Source: Numida meleagris
Lineage: Eukaryota; Chordata; Aves; Galliformes; Numididae
Assembly: GCF_002078875.1 (NCBI RefSeq)
Contig: NC_034409.1
Span: 106,688,935-106,752,934, forward strand
Reading direction: 5' to 3'
DNA length: 64,000 nt
In this document: positions 37,580 through 49,143 of the stretch, piece after piece
How positions within the stretch are numbered: the stretch's first letter is position 1
Layout of the letters: every line of letters begins with the position of its first letter
Program-made: the position numbers and the translations under genes
Notes under the pieces: generated by a model
Seen by the model: only the letters and a program-made list of their open reading frames with translations
The model's database searches: none
Told to the model about the DNA's origin: nothing

Positions 37580-37622
37580 CATGCGAGATGCTGTGGAGCA
37601 AGGCGACGGCCAACATCCACAT
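37580..37622 (-). CDS. First coding exon (copy A) of an unrecognised secreted or membrane protein; signal-peptide start
   Basis: On the minus strand an ATG at 37622 opens MWMLAVALLHSISHG, a short hydrophobic stretch ending in small or polar residues, as signal peptides do. The frame meets a good splice donor G|GTGAGC: last exon base 37580, intron from 37579, phase 1. The ATG has G at -3. The frame stays open upstream to the gap, so a longer N-terminus cannot be excluded, but that part reads Gly/Arg/Pro-rich like a GC-rich 5' UTR. The next exon is not recognisable; if the gene is real, the 37 kb below would be intron 1. An identical exon sits at 51645-51687. I do not recognise the gene from 15 residues. 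Confidence 0.55.
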
Positions 37623-37696
37623 GCCCCCGCCGCTCCCCCTCGCCCGCCGCGCCCACGGCCGGGCCGGAGCCGCCAGGCAGCGCGCACCGGGTCCGG

Positions 37697-38057
37697 NNNN
37701 NNNNNNNNNNNNNNNNNNNNNNNNNNNNNNNNNNNNNNNNNNNNNNNNNNNNNNNNNNNNNNNNNNNNNNNNNNNNNNNNNNNNNNNNNNNNNNNNNNNN
37801 NNNNNNNNNNNNNNNNNNNNNNNNNNNNNNNNNNNNNNNNNNNNNNNNNNNNNNNNNNNNNNNNNNNNNNNNNNNNNNNNNNNNNNNNNNNNNNNNNNNN
37901 NNNNNNNNNNNNNNNNNNNNNNNNNNNNNNNNNNNNNNNNNNNNNNNNNNNNNNNNNNNNNNNNNNNNNNNNNNNNNNNNNNNNNNNNNNNNNNNNNNNN
38001 NNNNNNNNNNNNNNNNNNNNNNNNNNNNNNNNNNNNNNNNNNNNNNNNNNNNNNNNN
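37697..38057. other. Assembly gap (N run, 361 bp)
   Basis: Unknown bases. The left edge falls at exactly the base homologous to the left edge of the gap at 51762. Frames running through it are meaningless in this part. Confidence 1.
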
Positions 38058-38205
38058 CACATCGCTCCTCTGCTCCGCTCTCCTTTGCTGTGCTCTCTTC
38101 TGCTCCGCTCTCCGCGCTGCTAAGCTCCCCTGCTCCCCTTCAGTGGCAGAGCGGAGCCCAGCGACAGCCCCGCTCGCTCCCTGCCCTCTGCAGTCTTAAA
38201 GCAGC
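38058..38205 (-). promoter_or_regulatory. 5' UTR or promoter side of exon copy A
   Basis: Homologous to 52104-52179 (cacatcgctcc ... ctgcagtcttaaagcagc). Copy A carries about 60 extra bases with the motif tgctccgctctcc at 38071 and 38101, a 30-bp period that suggests tandem expansion. It lies upstream of the minus-strand exon, so it is promoter or 5' UTR. Confidence 0.5.
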
Positions 38206-38832
38206 ACCAAGTCTCCGCGGTGGAAAAAAAAACCCAAGACCAATAGAAGAACGCAGCGGAAGATCCTGCCTTTCAATAGTTGGCTGAACTGCGGCCGTTT
38301 GGCATCAGCTGAGTTGTATGTGACTAATGTGGTGACACGTCGGGTGGGGGGACCGGAGGAGGGGGCCCTTCTGGAAGGTCACAGCCCTGACAGGAGAGCG
38401 CAGCCGGGGATGGACTGGGAGTCTGCAAAACCGAGAGGGGGAAAAACATCAACACTGCCCGCTGCTCACACAGCTCCTGATACAGTTCAGCCATTCATGT
38501 GTTTCTTTTTCTGTGGTAACAAATTCTTCCCCCCTGTAGAGAGACTGTAATTTACTCTTTCTCTACCTAAAGCATTTTCTGCATCTATTCTTTCTTTCAT
38601 GATGTGAAGGCTGGTCTAACAAGGAAAAGGAAAAAAAAAAGTGGAAAAAATATTAAATGAAGACAGCTAAAAAAAATAAATCAATATCATGAAATACATA
38701 ACAGCATTAGGGCTACTCTGAGTTAAAGCCATAAGATGAAAAGCAAACACAATAAAGCCCTAAAGCATCTCAACCCACAGAACCCCTGTGTGGTACCAAG
38801 CAGGATAACCTCCCATTTGGGGGTCTTCATAG

Positions 38833-38897
38833 GACATCACAGTACTGTAGGGGTTGGAAGGGACCTCTAGAGATCATGGAGCCCACCCCCCAACATC
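38833..38897 (-). mobile_element. CR1 LINE 3' scrap
   Basis: The plus strand reads ggggttggaagggacctcta followed by gatcatggagcccaccccc, the reverse complement of a CR1 3' UTR end. Only about 65 bases remain. Confidence 0.8.
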
Positions 38898-40925
38898 ATT
38901 AATTTAAAAATACATAAACAAACAAACATTATGTAGAAACAGAGGTAGCCATCCTGACAACACTCAATCTTGTTTCTCCACAATGGAACCCAAGAATGGA
39001 TGCCCCTCAGTAAGGCACTGGGTGAACATAAGCAGAGAGCTCAGCAAGACAGCCTGACAGGAAGGAAAATCAGTCTGGAGCTGTTTCTAAAGACATAATA
39101 GAACTGACCAAAACGCCCTTGCAAAGCCCCATATAAGGCCCTTCATTCTAATTCTTGAGAAAACCAAAGTCACAACTGAAACATGGTGAATTCCATCACG
39201 GATGCACTCTGCACCACCACATTTTGCCTGGGATGTCAGCCAGAAGGCACTGAAGCCCCAAAGTCAGAGAGATGAGACCCTGGCCAGGCAGGGAGAGCTG
39301 TTCATAGTTGCCCTTAAGGCAAAAATGTAACCAGGAAAGTCATTCAGTGAGAAAGAATAGCTGACACTGCTAGAAGAACATGAAATAAATACATAAAAAT
39401 AAAAGAAAAATAAAGAAGTACAAATGTATTGAGAGAAGAAGGAAAAAAAAACGAGGATGTTTACTTTTACCAGGAGTGAAGTTCTGTTAAAAATGACAAT
39501 TGTTCTCATCTCTTTGCTTATAAGAGAGCTAGTGAGAAGCAGAAATGCCTAAGTATTCGTCAGAGTATTTTGGAGAAGGTCATGCAGCTTTTTCAGAATT
39601 GCTTTGTTTTCCATTTTGAAGCCCAACAAGCTTTGAGATGTAATGTTATGCCACGCAGAATAAATATACCTTCTCATACCTTTCTACCTCCTTTACTCAT
39701 CTGCATAACTCTGGAAGCCTTTGACAAATTTCAGTTTCATTTCAAGAATTCTCAAGTGAATTTCTTTAAGTTTTAGGATATTTAAAGCACTAACAGCAGA
39801 CAAGAAAAGCCTAATTGGTTCTTCTGTGGTTCTGAAAGGCAAGGAACCAACTTTCAGTGGGTTTAGGACTTTTTTTTTTTTTAAAAAAAAAAACATCAGC
39901 CAACCAACTAGACAGTATATTCATACATAGCTCTGAGCTAGATTTAATGAAGGGAAGGCTGGACACTCTATAGCACGAAAGCAGGGTTCACTAGTTCTGC
40001 TGCTCAGCAAATAAATTGACTGAAACCAAAATTAAACAATCTGTCCAAGTGGAGAAATGGGACTATATGATAACTTCCACCCAGAGTACATGCAGTCAGT
40101 CAGAATACCATCTTTCAAGTCTGGAAAATCAAGTATGACCCAGCTTCAGGGTTACTTAGGGTCATCAACCCAGGAGAATCCATTCTACGGTTTTCTATCT
40201 GAATAAAACAAGCAATACGATCCAGATTAGATGGATTGAAATTACTGAGTTATTCCTAAACTGAATTCAAATAGTTTTCCAGCAAGATAACTCATTTAGA
40301 ATTTGCACATAATTACATATTCTCTGGGAAAATAATAATAACCCCACGCAATGATAGCTGTAACTGCGATTAAGGACCAAAAATCTTACATCAGCCTTAA
40401 ATTAAGTTCTTAAACCGGCTTTAGATCTTGTACTGGTTGACTGCATCAAGTTGATCATCCCTACTCTCTAGCTTTCTGCAGCTACCACACAGACACTTTG
40501 AGGATGACCTCTTGAAGTTAACAAAGGCATATCAGCAATGTACACCAGCCAAAAATCACCCTGACTGTAACTCAAACACTTAACATTATACTGCAGAAAG
40601 CACAAGCAGAGGACTGCTGTATTATGACCTCAAAAAAAAAAAAGCGCATCTGAGCCATCTAGTTCCAAAGGAGCATCCAGAACATGAGCATACTTTTGGG
40701 CAGTTCTGGCCTTACACGTTAAAGATGTGCTGTATCCTCAGCCACCAACGTAAGTATTTTAGAGAAATACCATTAGCACAATCATTCTGACATTGACCAG
40801 CCCAGCCACTAACTTCCAGTTGAGCTAACTTGGAAATTGCTAAATGGCAAGATCTGCAAACCAGTTTTGGACTGTATATACATCACACTCTCATATTTAG
40901 CAAGAAGGCATACAAGAAACAATCA

Positions 40926-41112
40926 CAGGCTCCGGACATCACCTGGTCCAACCACCTGCTCAAGCAGGGCCATCTAGAGCATGTTTGGCGATGATCGTGG
41001 CTTTTGAATATAGCCAACATAGGAGACTCCACAACTACTCTGGTTAACCTGTTCCAATGTTTAACTGCCCCTACAGTAAGAAAATATTTTCTTGTTTTAA
41101 GATGGGTTTTCA
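40926..41112 (-). mobile_element. Old CR1 LINE 3' fragment
   Basis: Matches the CR1 tail (ctggtccaaccacctgctca, then gagactccacaactactctg and the gtaagaaaatattttc segment) with many substitutions. The frame 40883-41113 is the degraded C-terminus (HWNRLTRVV). Confidence 0.85.
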
Positions 41113-42094
41113 TGTTTGTTGTTTTTTTTCAGAGAGATGAATATTTCATGTTTTGACATTGAAAGAGGAAATATCTGGAACAGGAAGTATCAGGTCCACA
41201 ACTTCTGTATTTAGTCTTGCAGGAAAATTTAAAAAAAAAAAGATATAATGGTCTGTCTACTATAAATTTTTATTGATTTGGATTTTTAAAACACAGGAAT
41301 ATTCCAAGGAGAGACTGGGCTGGAGCAGCAGCAGTAACTGGTTCTATTCAGATTATGGATGGTTTCATAGGCTTTGGGCTTCAGGGACCTCGGCCTGCCA
41401 CTGAAACATTCAATTATCAAAACAGAACCCCTCACTCTCACTCAGGATGTACAAACTGATCTGCAACTTCAGCTTTGAAAATAGTTTAAGAAGTACCTGA
41501 GGGATGAGAGAAGTGAAGGGACAGAAGAAGTGAAGAGAAAGCATGGTGAGAGAGCAAGTTCTCAGTGAGAAGACCTGGGAGAAAGAAAAAAAAAAAAAAT
41601 TGAACGTGCACGAAACAAGATTCTAAATGACCAGTTCACTCCAGTTTCTGGAAGAGATGATACGTTGGCTCAGTTATTTCTCAGTTTCTAAATCATTCTG
41701 TATCTCCTCATTTATGATGCCTTTTTTTTGACTGTAGCCTTCTTAACCACACTCTTTTAGCACAGTTATCAGAAAGAAGAATATCAGTCAGTAGTTCACA
41801 GACCAGGTAAAAATAATTGATAGGGGCTGTCATCCAAGTAAACCAACTGTATTAAATTTAGTTATGATTTGCATTTTAATAACATCTTTTTCAGTTTAAT
41901 TCTACTGAAAAGGGAGTTGTAGCCCCAGTTAGCTTAAAAACAAAAACACAAAGCAGAAGCGTATCACCTTGAGATAGCAATAGTAAAGAAACAAAGCCTG
42001 GAACATTTTAGTAAGCAATTATTTTTCTCCTTTCAATAAAAATATGAAGAGGAGCATACATAAAGGATTTGTGTATATTTGGCCAAAATATGTA

Positions 42095-43242
42095 GGTTGT
42101 TCTGAAAGTAATGCCTCCTATTTATTTCCATGGAAACTACAACAGGTACAAAAACATAATAGCACTTTATTAATAGAGTAAATTCTCAGATATTAAACAC
42201 TATTTTTCAATATAGTCAGCACCATTAGCTACTCAGTGCATCTTTCATCAGTCCAAACAGATGGAAGTCAGAAGGAGCCAAATCTGGACTCCATGGTGGG
42301 TGTCCAGCCAAGGCTAACAATGTGCTCCACAGTTTTCAAACTGGTACGGCGCCTGGCATTATCAAGTTGCAAGAGAAATGTTATCTCCTCTGCCCTCACT
42401 CTGGAAGTTCGAGCATTCAGCCTAAGCATTGCAATGCAGTCATTAGATTTTATGGTTTGTTAGGGTTCCAGAAGGATCACCCTTTCATATTCCAAAAGAC
42501 TGTGTACATCACTTCACTCACTGAGGGCTGCATCTTGAACTTCTTCCATGAGGAATTCACATGTCACTACTCCACAGACTGCTGTTTTGACTCTGGATCA
42601 TAGTGGTGACACTATATCTCATCACTGGTAGTGATGTGATCCAGGAAACTGTCACCTCCAGCCTCGTATTGGTTCTATAGGCCCTGGCAAACTTTCATAT
42701 GGTGCTCTTTCTGTTCCTCTGTGAGCATTTGCTGGACCCACCTGGCACAAACTTTGCAATATTACAACATTGCCACTGTGATTTCCAATGCATTGAAGCT
42801 GATAGTCACCTCTATACAGTTGTAATCTGCTGAGTCACATGGAGGAGCTGATTGAGATGCTCTTCATTTCATGGTGTGACAGCTGTGCACGGCTGACCAG
42901 AACATGACTTGTCTCTCACATCGTCACCACTGCTGAAATGCACCACCCACACCTCACTGTGCTCACATTCACTGTTTTGTCCCCATCAGTGTTCAGCAAG
43001 CACTGATGAATGTCAGTGGGTGCCATCTTTTCCACATGGAGGAATTCAGTGACACACCTTTACTTCATTCACACTTCTATGTCAGATGCCACTGTGTCAG
43101 GCTGCTCCTCTGCTGCCATATGTCACATGGCAACAAAACGTAATGGGATATTGGCAGGAAGGTTCAACCTCTACTACAACATCCACCTCTGACATCACGG
43201 GCCAACATCATAAAATAGGAGGCATTACTTTTGGAGCAGCCC
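42095..43242 (-). mobile_element. Dead mariner DNA transposon (Galluhop-like)
   Basis: About 1.15 kb with matching inverted ends: the left end reads tgaaagtaatgcctcctat, and the right end, on the minus strand, reads aaaagtaatgcctcctattt. A TA dinucleotide precedes the left end. On the minus strand the middle translates, across stops and frameshifts, into mariner transposase sequence, with the ARWVQQMLTEEQKEHH and GDSFLDHITT segments, the latter just before the first catalytic aspartate. Several stops show it is inactive. Mariner elements of this kind are known from galliform birds. Confidence 0.92.
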
Positions 43243-46200
43243 TCTTAAATACCATTCCCAAAGCATTCAGCTCTCAGCTTCTTTCCAAATCAAATCTATT
43301 CTAAAGCTGAATGCAAGCTTGTACAGCTCTTCCTCAAATTTTCTGGCGATTCAGATCTTTGTTACTAGAGTCATTATGAAGTAAGATGCAATCAAAGAGT
43401 GATAAAAGGACCAGGGGGTTAAGAGGAGAAGAAAAGCAGGGGTGGGAAACCCTTTCAGTCATTTCCATCAGTCTGGAAGTAGGAGAATCAAAAGCCTTGT
43501 GAGAACAGGTTTTCCTCACAAGACTTCATGCCCGATTTGATACTAGTAAGATTCAGATAAATGTTGAATGCTTGTCAAAACCAATTGCTAAACCTTCTGA
43601 TGTTCACTGGCTACCAAGCTTCATGCTTATATCTATAAGCTCACGGTCAGCCATTTTTATCAGAACAAGCTGCAAAAATTAAATATTTTCCTTGAGACTC
43701 CTAAGAATTTAAAAGCAATTTCTAGTTCTCTAAGTGCTATTATGAAGATACTCACTGAAATGCTGTTTATTACTATGAAGCTGGGAATACTCAAGACGGC
43801 CAAGAAATCATACACAATTTTTTCTAAGAGGCACCAATAGAATACACGCTATCTAGTCCACCCCCTAAAATATTAGGGGTAAGTACAGTCTGCTTCCTAG
43901 GTTTCATCAGAAGCCATTGACAACTCTAAACTGATAATGTGCAAGAGTACAGTTATGTGGCAAAAATGTGCTCTCTCGCCTGACCTGTCCTTACAGCGTG
44001 CACACAATTAACCATTCAGTCTTGGTATGCAGCAGCTCACAAAACACCATAGACCATTTCTACCTACTAAGCTCAAAAACAAAACCAATATTTTTTTTCC
44101 TGCTTGCAGTTACTCTTTTCTCCTGCAGCTCATTCCTAGGGTGTTCCAGCAACATTTGGAAAACATGAACAAGCAAGCCAACCCCTAAAGTGGCTCTGTG
44201 AACACAGAATCAGTGGGGAAAATAAAGAATTTTCTAATGCCTTCAGGAACTTGGAGTCAATCTCTCTTCTCTGCTCAGGTGAACATTTATATACACATAG
44301 ATGCAATGACATAACTATGTTTTTCAAATTGAAACTGATCAAAACATTATTAGAGAGAAGGAGAAGAGAACCCGACAGAGACATTTCTTAGAAAACCATG
44401 CTATGGCAAGGTATGGAAAAATCCAATCTGTGGGAAGGATTTTAACACAGTGTGTGTGATTCATGTTTTCTTCAGAGAATACCAGACTTTTCTATTTAAA
44501 ACAACATAAATACACAGGGCAATGATTTTTTTTTTTTTTTTGCCTTGTATAATTCTTTTTGCATTCCACCTTACAAACAATCAGAAAGGTAAGATTTTTA
44601 CCCATTTAAAGGATTGACAGCCAAAATAATTTTCTCTTACAGAGGGGGGAAGCTAGGAAAAATAATTATTTAATATTCATATATTCATACAGATCAGTTT
44701 GTTCCTATGATAGAAACGACTGGGCGTGTAAGATCACTACAGATAAAAGCTGGGAACACAGTACGCAAGATATCAGAAAACAGTCTAGGGTGAAAAAATA
44801 GGCTTGTAGAAGGGCAAAAGGCTTCTTTTGGTACTAATTGGTTCTCATAAGGGAAAGTAGTCTAACATGACATACAAGCAATGTGGCACTGCTGATAGCC
44901 ATTTAAAAGTCTGAAGATGAACTGAAGTTAAACCCTTTATGTGCCTGATGTATGTATAACAAAAAGACATTAAAGATCAAAGCATGAAATGATTTTAGTG
45001 CCAAGATATGATGGAATGAATTGCATATATTGAAATCATCGGCACAGCTATGCCATACAGTACATATCATAATGTTCTAGCATAAAATGGCTGAGTCAAG
45101 AGTGCTATTTCACCTTCCAATCTGATTTCTGATTACTTGGATTAAGAGTCATAGCTTTTTCCAAGAGATATAGGACTACTCTGAGTTTAAATATGGGCAT
45201 GTACATATACAGAGATGTTTCTTATTAAAAAATGGAGGAGGGGAAGGGGAGAAGGAAACCTTAAGTATTGCAACTTCCAAGAAGCCTTTTGGAAAAAAAA
45301 AAAAAAAGGAAAAAGAATGATAGTTTCAGATCTCTGCAGATCTGATTTTAATAATAATAATAATAATTACTGTGCAATGCATGAAGTATTGTGACTATGT
45401 GAGAAGAAGGCCACCTCTGGCCCTGAGCCCAATCTTGCGCTCTGTTACCTGCCCCGGATGCCAGTGGCTTTCGCAGAATAGCAACGACAAACAAAAGAAG
45501 AATGGAATTATTGGGAGCCAGTACTCTTCTGGACAGAGTAAATATGCAGAAGGAAACAGGAAGAGCAGAGTTTGCCATCCCTCAGAAAATGCTGTGCTCT
45601 CCCAACTTCCTTACGTGGCTCCTACCTGAGTGTTGACAAAGAGGCAGCATCTCTGCTCGCAATTCACTGGAAGCACATGCAGCCATGCCTCCTCCAAGCC
45701 TCAGTGAGACCGCGGGCCAGGGAGAGAAGAGATGCAGAGCAGCTGTGGAGCAAGGAGGCAGGGTTGCCAAGCAACAGCCTACTAGGGGAGGGTGTTAAAA
45801 TGAGGAAACAAGATATAAATTGCACTTGCTCATGTGGGGCAATGGTAGCCCTTCCATCAGCTTTTCTTCCTGCTTCCATTGAGTTACTGGCGCGGATTTC
45901 ACAAGAGAGTTTGGCCACAAGCATTTCTTGCATCATAGGTTCCAGGCTGCTCTTTGAGAAGGTTGCATCAGGGAAGCCTGTGATGAGGAACACTTTCTTT
46001 GCCAATTTGTTATCATGGATAATACAGCAAGAACAAAAGCAGACTGCCACAGGTTCTCCAGATGGTCTGCTCCATGAGTCAGGAGCACAAAGTAAAACCA
46101 GACTTTCCCCATTCACACATCTGCGTTGGTGATGTTCCTTCTGATATGTCATCATTTGCCTTCAAGAGAAAGGCACATAACATATGGAAGATTTTTTTTC

Positions 46201-46724
46201 TTCACACCATACAGACTTTCTATATGACAAGTGGAGCTCAGCCTCTGAATATCTTTCTGCCTTCCTCACCCCCCCTCCCCCTTCCATAAACTGTTCTTGT
46301 TTCCATTCAATTACAAAGACTACTCTGTGAAGTCATAAACGTTTATAGCATGGTATCAGAGGAGGCCTTCATGAAAGCTTTAGGCAGGAGGTATTCTGGT
46401 GAAGAGAGACCATCTAGGAGAGGAGATGGAAAATAGAAAAATAAAACCTCCCAACAGCTCATGGGGCCAGAGCACACATAGTGCAGAAACATCCACAAAA
46501 TCTGACCTTAGGGATCCCAGCTCTCTCTCAGCAAGGATGATCCACTGCTAAGCCAGCTCTTCACAGCTCTACCAATTCTGAAAACGCATTCCAGATGCAA
46601 AGCCTGTGCCTTTCCCCTGGCTGTTTTCAGCTGTAGTCACAAGAACTAATTGAGATCCTCCCTGTTTGTTAACTCTTTTACACCTGTCCACATTTCGTAT
46701 GTACTATGACATTACTATACATAT
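43243..46724. other. Non-coding stretch, no gene seen
   Basis: T-run at 44528-44541, A-run at about 45293-45307, (AAT)n at about 45348-45367. Overlapping frames at 45372-46155 on both strands lack a known domain. An X-box-like palindrome lies at 45763-45775. Confidence 0.5.
45763..45775. promoter_or_regulatory. X-box-like RFX binding motif
   Basis: GTTGCC-A-AGCAAC fits the RFX X-box consensus GTNRCC(N0-3)RGYAAC at every position, as an almost perfect palindrome. No promoter or CpG island is evident beside it, so it may be a distal element or chance. Confidence 0.45.
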
Positions 46725-46876
46725 TGGTGGATGCTCCGTTCCAAGAGACATTCAAGGCCAGGCTGGAGGGGGCTCTGAGCAACTTGAACAGGGACACCTA
46801 CAGCTACATCACTGAGGGGAAGTTGGGCTAGATGGCCTTTAAACCTTCCAACTCAAATGATTCTATAATTTTATGA
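46725..46876 (+). mobile_element. CR1 LINE 3' end fragment
   Basis: Plus-strand CR1 tail: gagacattcaaggccaggct, then gttgggctagatggcctttaaa, ending gattctataattttatga. Confidence 0.93.
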
Positions 46877-47424
46877 CAGACCACCAAGAAACTATGTACT
46901 TACACACCACTGTACAAATATTTTGACTCAACGATACATGTTCTAAACCTATCATTGCTTACATTCATTGACCAAGAAAACAAAATCTATACAGGAAACT
47001 GTGTTTGCATTGCTTTTGAATACTGGATATAAGTTTCATTAATGGAAAATGTTTCCAGATAAGGCAGAAGATATAGACTTTCTTCATGCCTTTCAAGTCC
47101 AGATCCATCTCAGCCACTTGCCTAGGTCCAATTAAATAGTCTAAATAGAGAAGTATGCACATTTAAGATTACTTCTCTCATTCTACATTGGTTGTACAAA
47201 GTAGAAAAGAAACTGTACACATGCAGTTCTTGTGTGTGTGTCTCTCTCTGTTGACTACGGAAAGCAGCTAAAGTCACACACACCATTAATGCCTTACATC
47301 AAGCAAGATGAGCAGTGATCATAGCAGCAAAGTTTTCTAGTAACAGTTGCCCACAAGAAGGATTTAAAGAAGTCTGATGTAGATCTTGCCTTTTGGGCAG
47401 GAAATGCTTATACAAGAGCAGAAA
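46877..47424. other. Non-coding spacer
   Basis: AT-rich, with a short TG/TC repeat at about 47232-47250. No gene seen. Confidence 0.5.
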
Positions 47425-48127
47425 AGAGACTTCAGTAAGGCCTTTGACACAGTAGCCCACAAAATCTTTCTCTCCAAATTGGAAAGATATGGATTTGATG
47501 GGTGGACTGTTTGATGGACAAAGAACTGGCTGCAGGATGAAGTCCAGAGAGTGGCTGTCAATTGCTCAATGTTTGGATGGAGGTCAGTGATGAGTGGTGT
47601 TCCTCAGGGGTCGGTGCTGGGCCTGATACTCTTTAATATCTTCATCAGTGACATTGACAGTGGAGTTGAGCGGACCCTCAGCAGTTTGCTGTGACACAAA
47701 GCCGTGGGGTGCGGTCGACACACTTGAAGGACAGGATGCCATTCAGAGAGACCTAGACAGGCATGAGCAGTGGGCTCACGTGAACCTTGTGAGGTTCAAC
47801 AAATCCAAATGCAAGATCTTGCACCTGGGTCAAGGCAACCCCCATTATCAGTACAAGCTGGGGAATGAAAGAATTGAGCTCAGCCCTGCCAAAAAAGACC
47901 TGGGGCTAATGGTAGATGGAAAGCTGGACACGAACCAGCAATGTGCCTCTGCAGGGCAGAATGCCAACCATATTCTAGGCTGCATCAAAAGAAGCGTGAC
48001 CAGCAGGTTGAGGGAGGTGATCCTGCCCCTCTGCTCTGCGCTGGTGAGAACTCACCTGGAGTACTGCATCCAGATGGGGAGTCATGTATCTATTGGAGCA
48101 TGTCCAGAGAAGGGCCACAAAAATGAC
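47425..48127 (+). mobile_element. CR1 LINE, 5' part of a copy split by a solo LTR
   Basis: Starts inside the reverse transcriptase at [12 protein letters not shown] (motif A) and keeps [10 protein letters not shown] (motif B). The catalytic ADD box is damaged by a small deletion near 47680. The frame at 47648-48163 then continues through the C-terminal RT region (QRDLDRHEQWAHVN, FNKSKCKILHLGQGN, then RTHLEYCIQ) up to the point where the LTR interrupts it. Stops and frame changes show it is inactive. It resumes at 48675. Confidence 0.95.
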
Positions 48128-48674
48128 TGTCACATTTTGGCCTGGTTCCACCCAATTCTGTGACTAATGGGGTGGAGGGACCCACTGACCCAGGCCCCGT
48201 CAGAGGGGGAAGGGAGGAAGGGAAAAAGGTAGGGAGATGGGCCTAAAAACGAAACAGCAGCAACAAGCTAAGGGAAAAAACTAATTTACTAAATATGACA
48301 GCAGAATGTGAGGTAACACAATATAATACAGTATAATTGGAATTGAAGCTAATAAATCAAACACATGAGAGAGAGTGTCCAAAACCAAAGGCCTTACTCT
48401 AATGCTGAAGGTGAGACAGCTAGGGAGCACACACCGAAGAGACGAGCAGTAAGAAGAAAGGGACAGTCTTGTGACTCACGAGCAGTTTAATCTTTCCCTC
48501 TGAACAGAAAATGGAAACGGAACACTGGAGTCTTCTGGGAGATGTAGTTGTTCTCTTCTGAGAACCAGGTATCCGGAAATATTGACAATCCACCGAACTG
48601 GAGCACTAACTCCCAGTACACTACATGATGTTATGATGTGGAATACCAGTAACAGAAATCATAAAACCATGACA
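48128..48674 (-). mobile_element. Solo LTR (complete, 547 bp) inserted in a CR1
   Basis: Begins TGTCAC and ends CATGACA, flanked by ATGAC (48123-48127) and ATGAT (48675-48679), a 5-bp target duplication with one change. The surrounding CR1 reads straight through once the LTR is removed, which confirms both borders. Same family and orientation as 13375-13888, but diverged from it by many substitutions and indels. Confidence 0.94.
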
Positions 48675-49143
48675 ATGATCCATGGAATGGAACACTTCTC
48701 CTGCGGGAACAGGCTGAGAGCTGAGGCTCTTCAGCTTGGAGAAGACAAGGCTCCAAGGTGATCTAGGAGTGGCCTTCGAGAATCTAAACGGAAGCAACAG
48801 GAAAGAAGGGTACAGGCTCTTTAGCAGGGTCTGTGATGATAGAACAAGGGGAAATGGTTTCAAGCTCAAAGAGGGTAGATTTAGGTCACATACAGGTTAG
48901 GTTTCAGGTTAGATATAATAGGTTAGATATAATGAAAAAATCTTTTACAGTGAGAGTGGTGAGGCACTGGAACAGGTTGCCCAGTGATGTGGTTGATGCC
49001 CCATCCCTGGAGACTTTCAAGGTGAGGCTGGATCAGGCCCTGGGCAACCTGATCTAGCTGTGGTGTCCCTGTTCATTGCAGGAGAGTTGGACTAGATGGC
49101 CCTCAGAGGTCCCTTCCAATTCTAAGGATTCTACGATTCTATT
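48675..49143 (+). mobile_element. CR1 LINE, 3' part of the split copy
   Basis: Continues the CR1 from ATGATCCATGGAATGGAACA to the terminal repeats ggattctacgattctatta. A short tandem duplication of ggttagatataat is seen at about 48906-48940. The frame 48833-49057 is the usual CR1 C-terminal end (RHWNRLPSDVVD-type). Confidence 0.95.

Larger units (their letters stand above)
37180..38480. promoter_or_regulatory. CpG island A (contains a 361-bp assembly gap)
   Basis: Abrupt change from AT-rich flanks to very GC- and CpG-rich sequence on both sides of the gap. It surrounds a minus-strand first exon with a splice donor, so it is probably a promoter island. No TATA box is evident next to the gap; the transcription start probably lies in or to the right of the gap. 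The plus strand also has a donor-like GCGAG|GTGAGC at about 37436-37446, so divergent transcription is possible. Confidence 0.8.
38481..42094. other. Non-coding stretch with two CR1 scraps
   Basis: Apart from the CR1 fragments at 38833-38897 and 40926-41112, nothing is recognisable. A T-run meets an A-run at about 39869-39892. Confidence 0.5.

Noticed and set aside
37384..38199. Frames of 249-290 codons through CpG island A
   Set aside because: Most of their length is the N gap, and the rest is CpG-rich sequence open in all frames. The same applies to 51326-52231.
45372..46155. Frames of 85, 186 and 163 codons on both strands, possibly a gene
   Set aside because: Protein sequences are composition-like with no domain. 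The GC-richer block is interesting only for the X-box; no transcript evidence can be had here.
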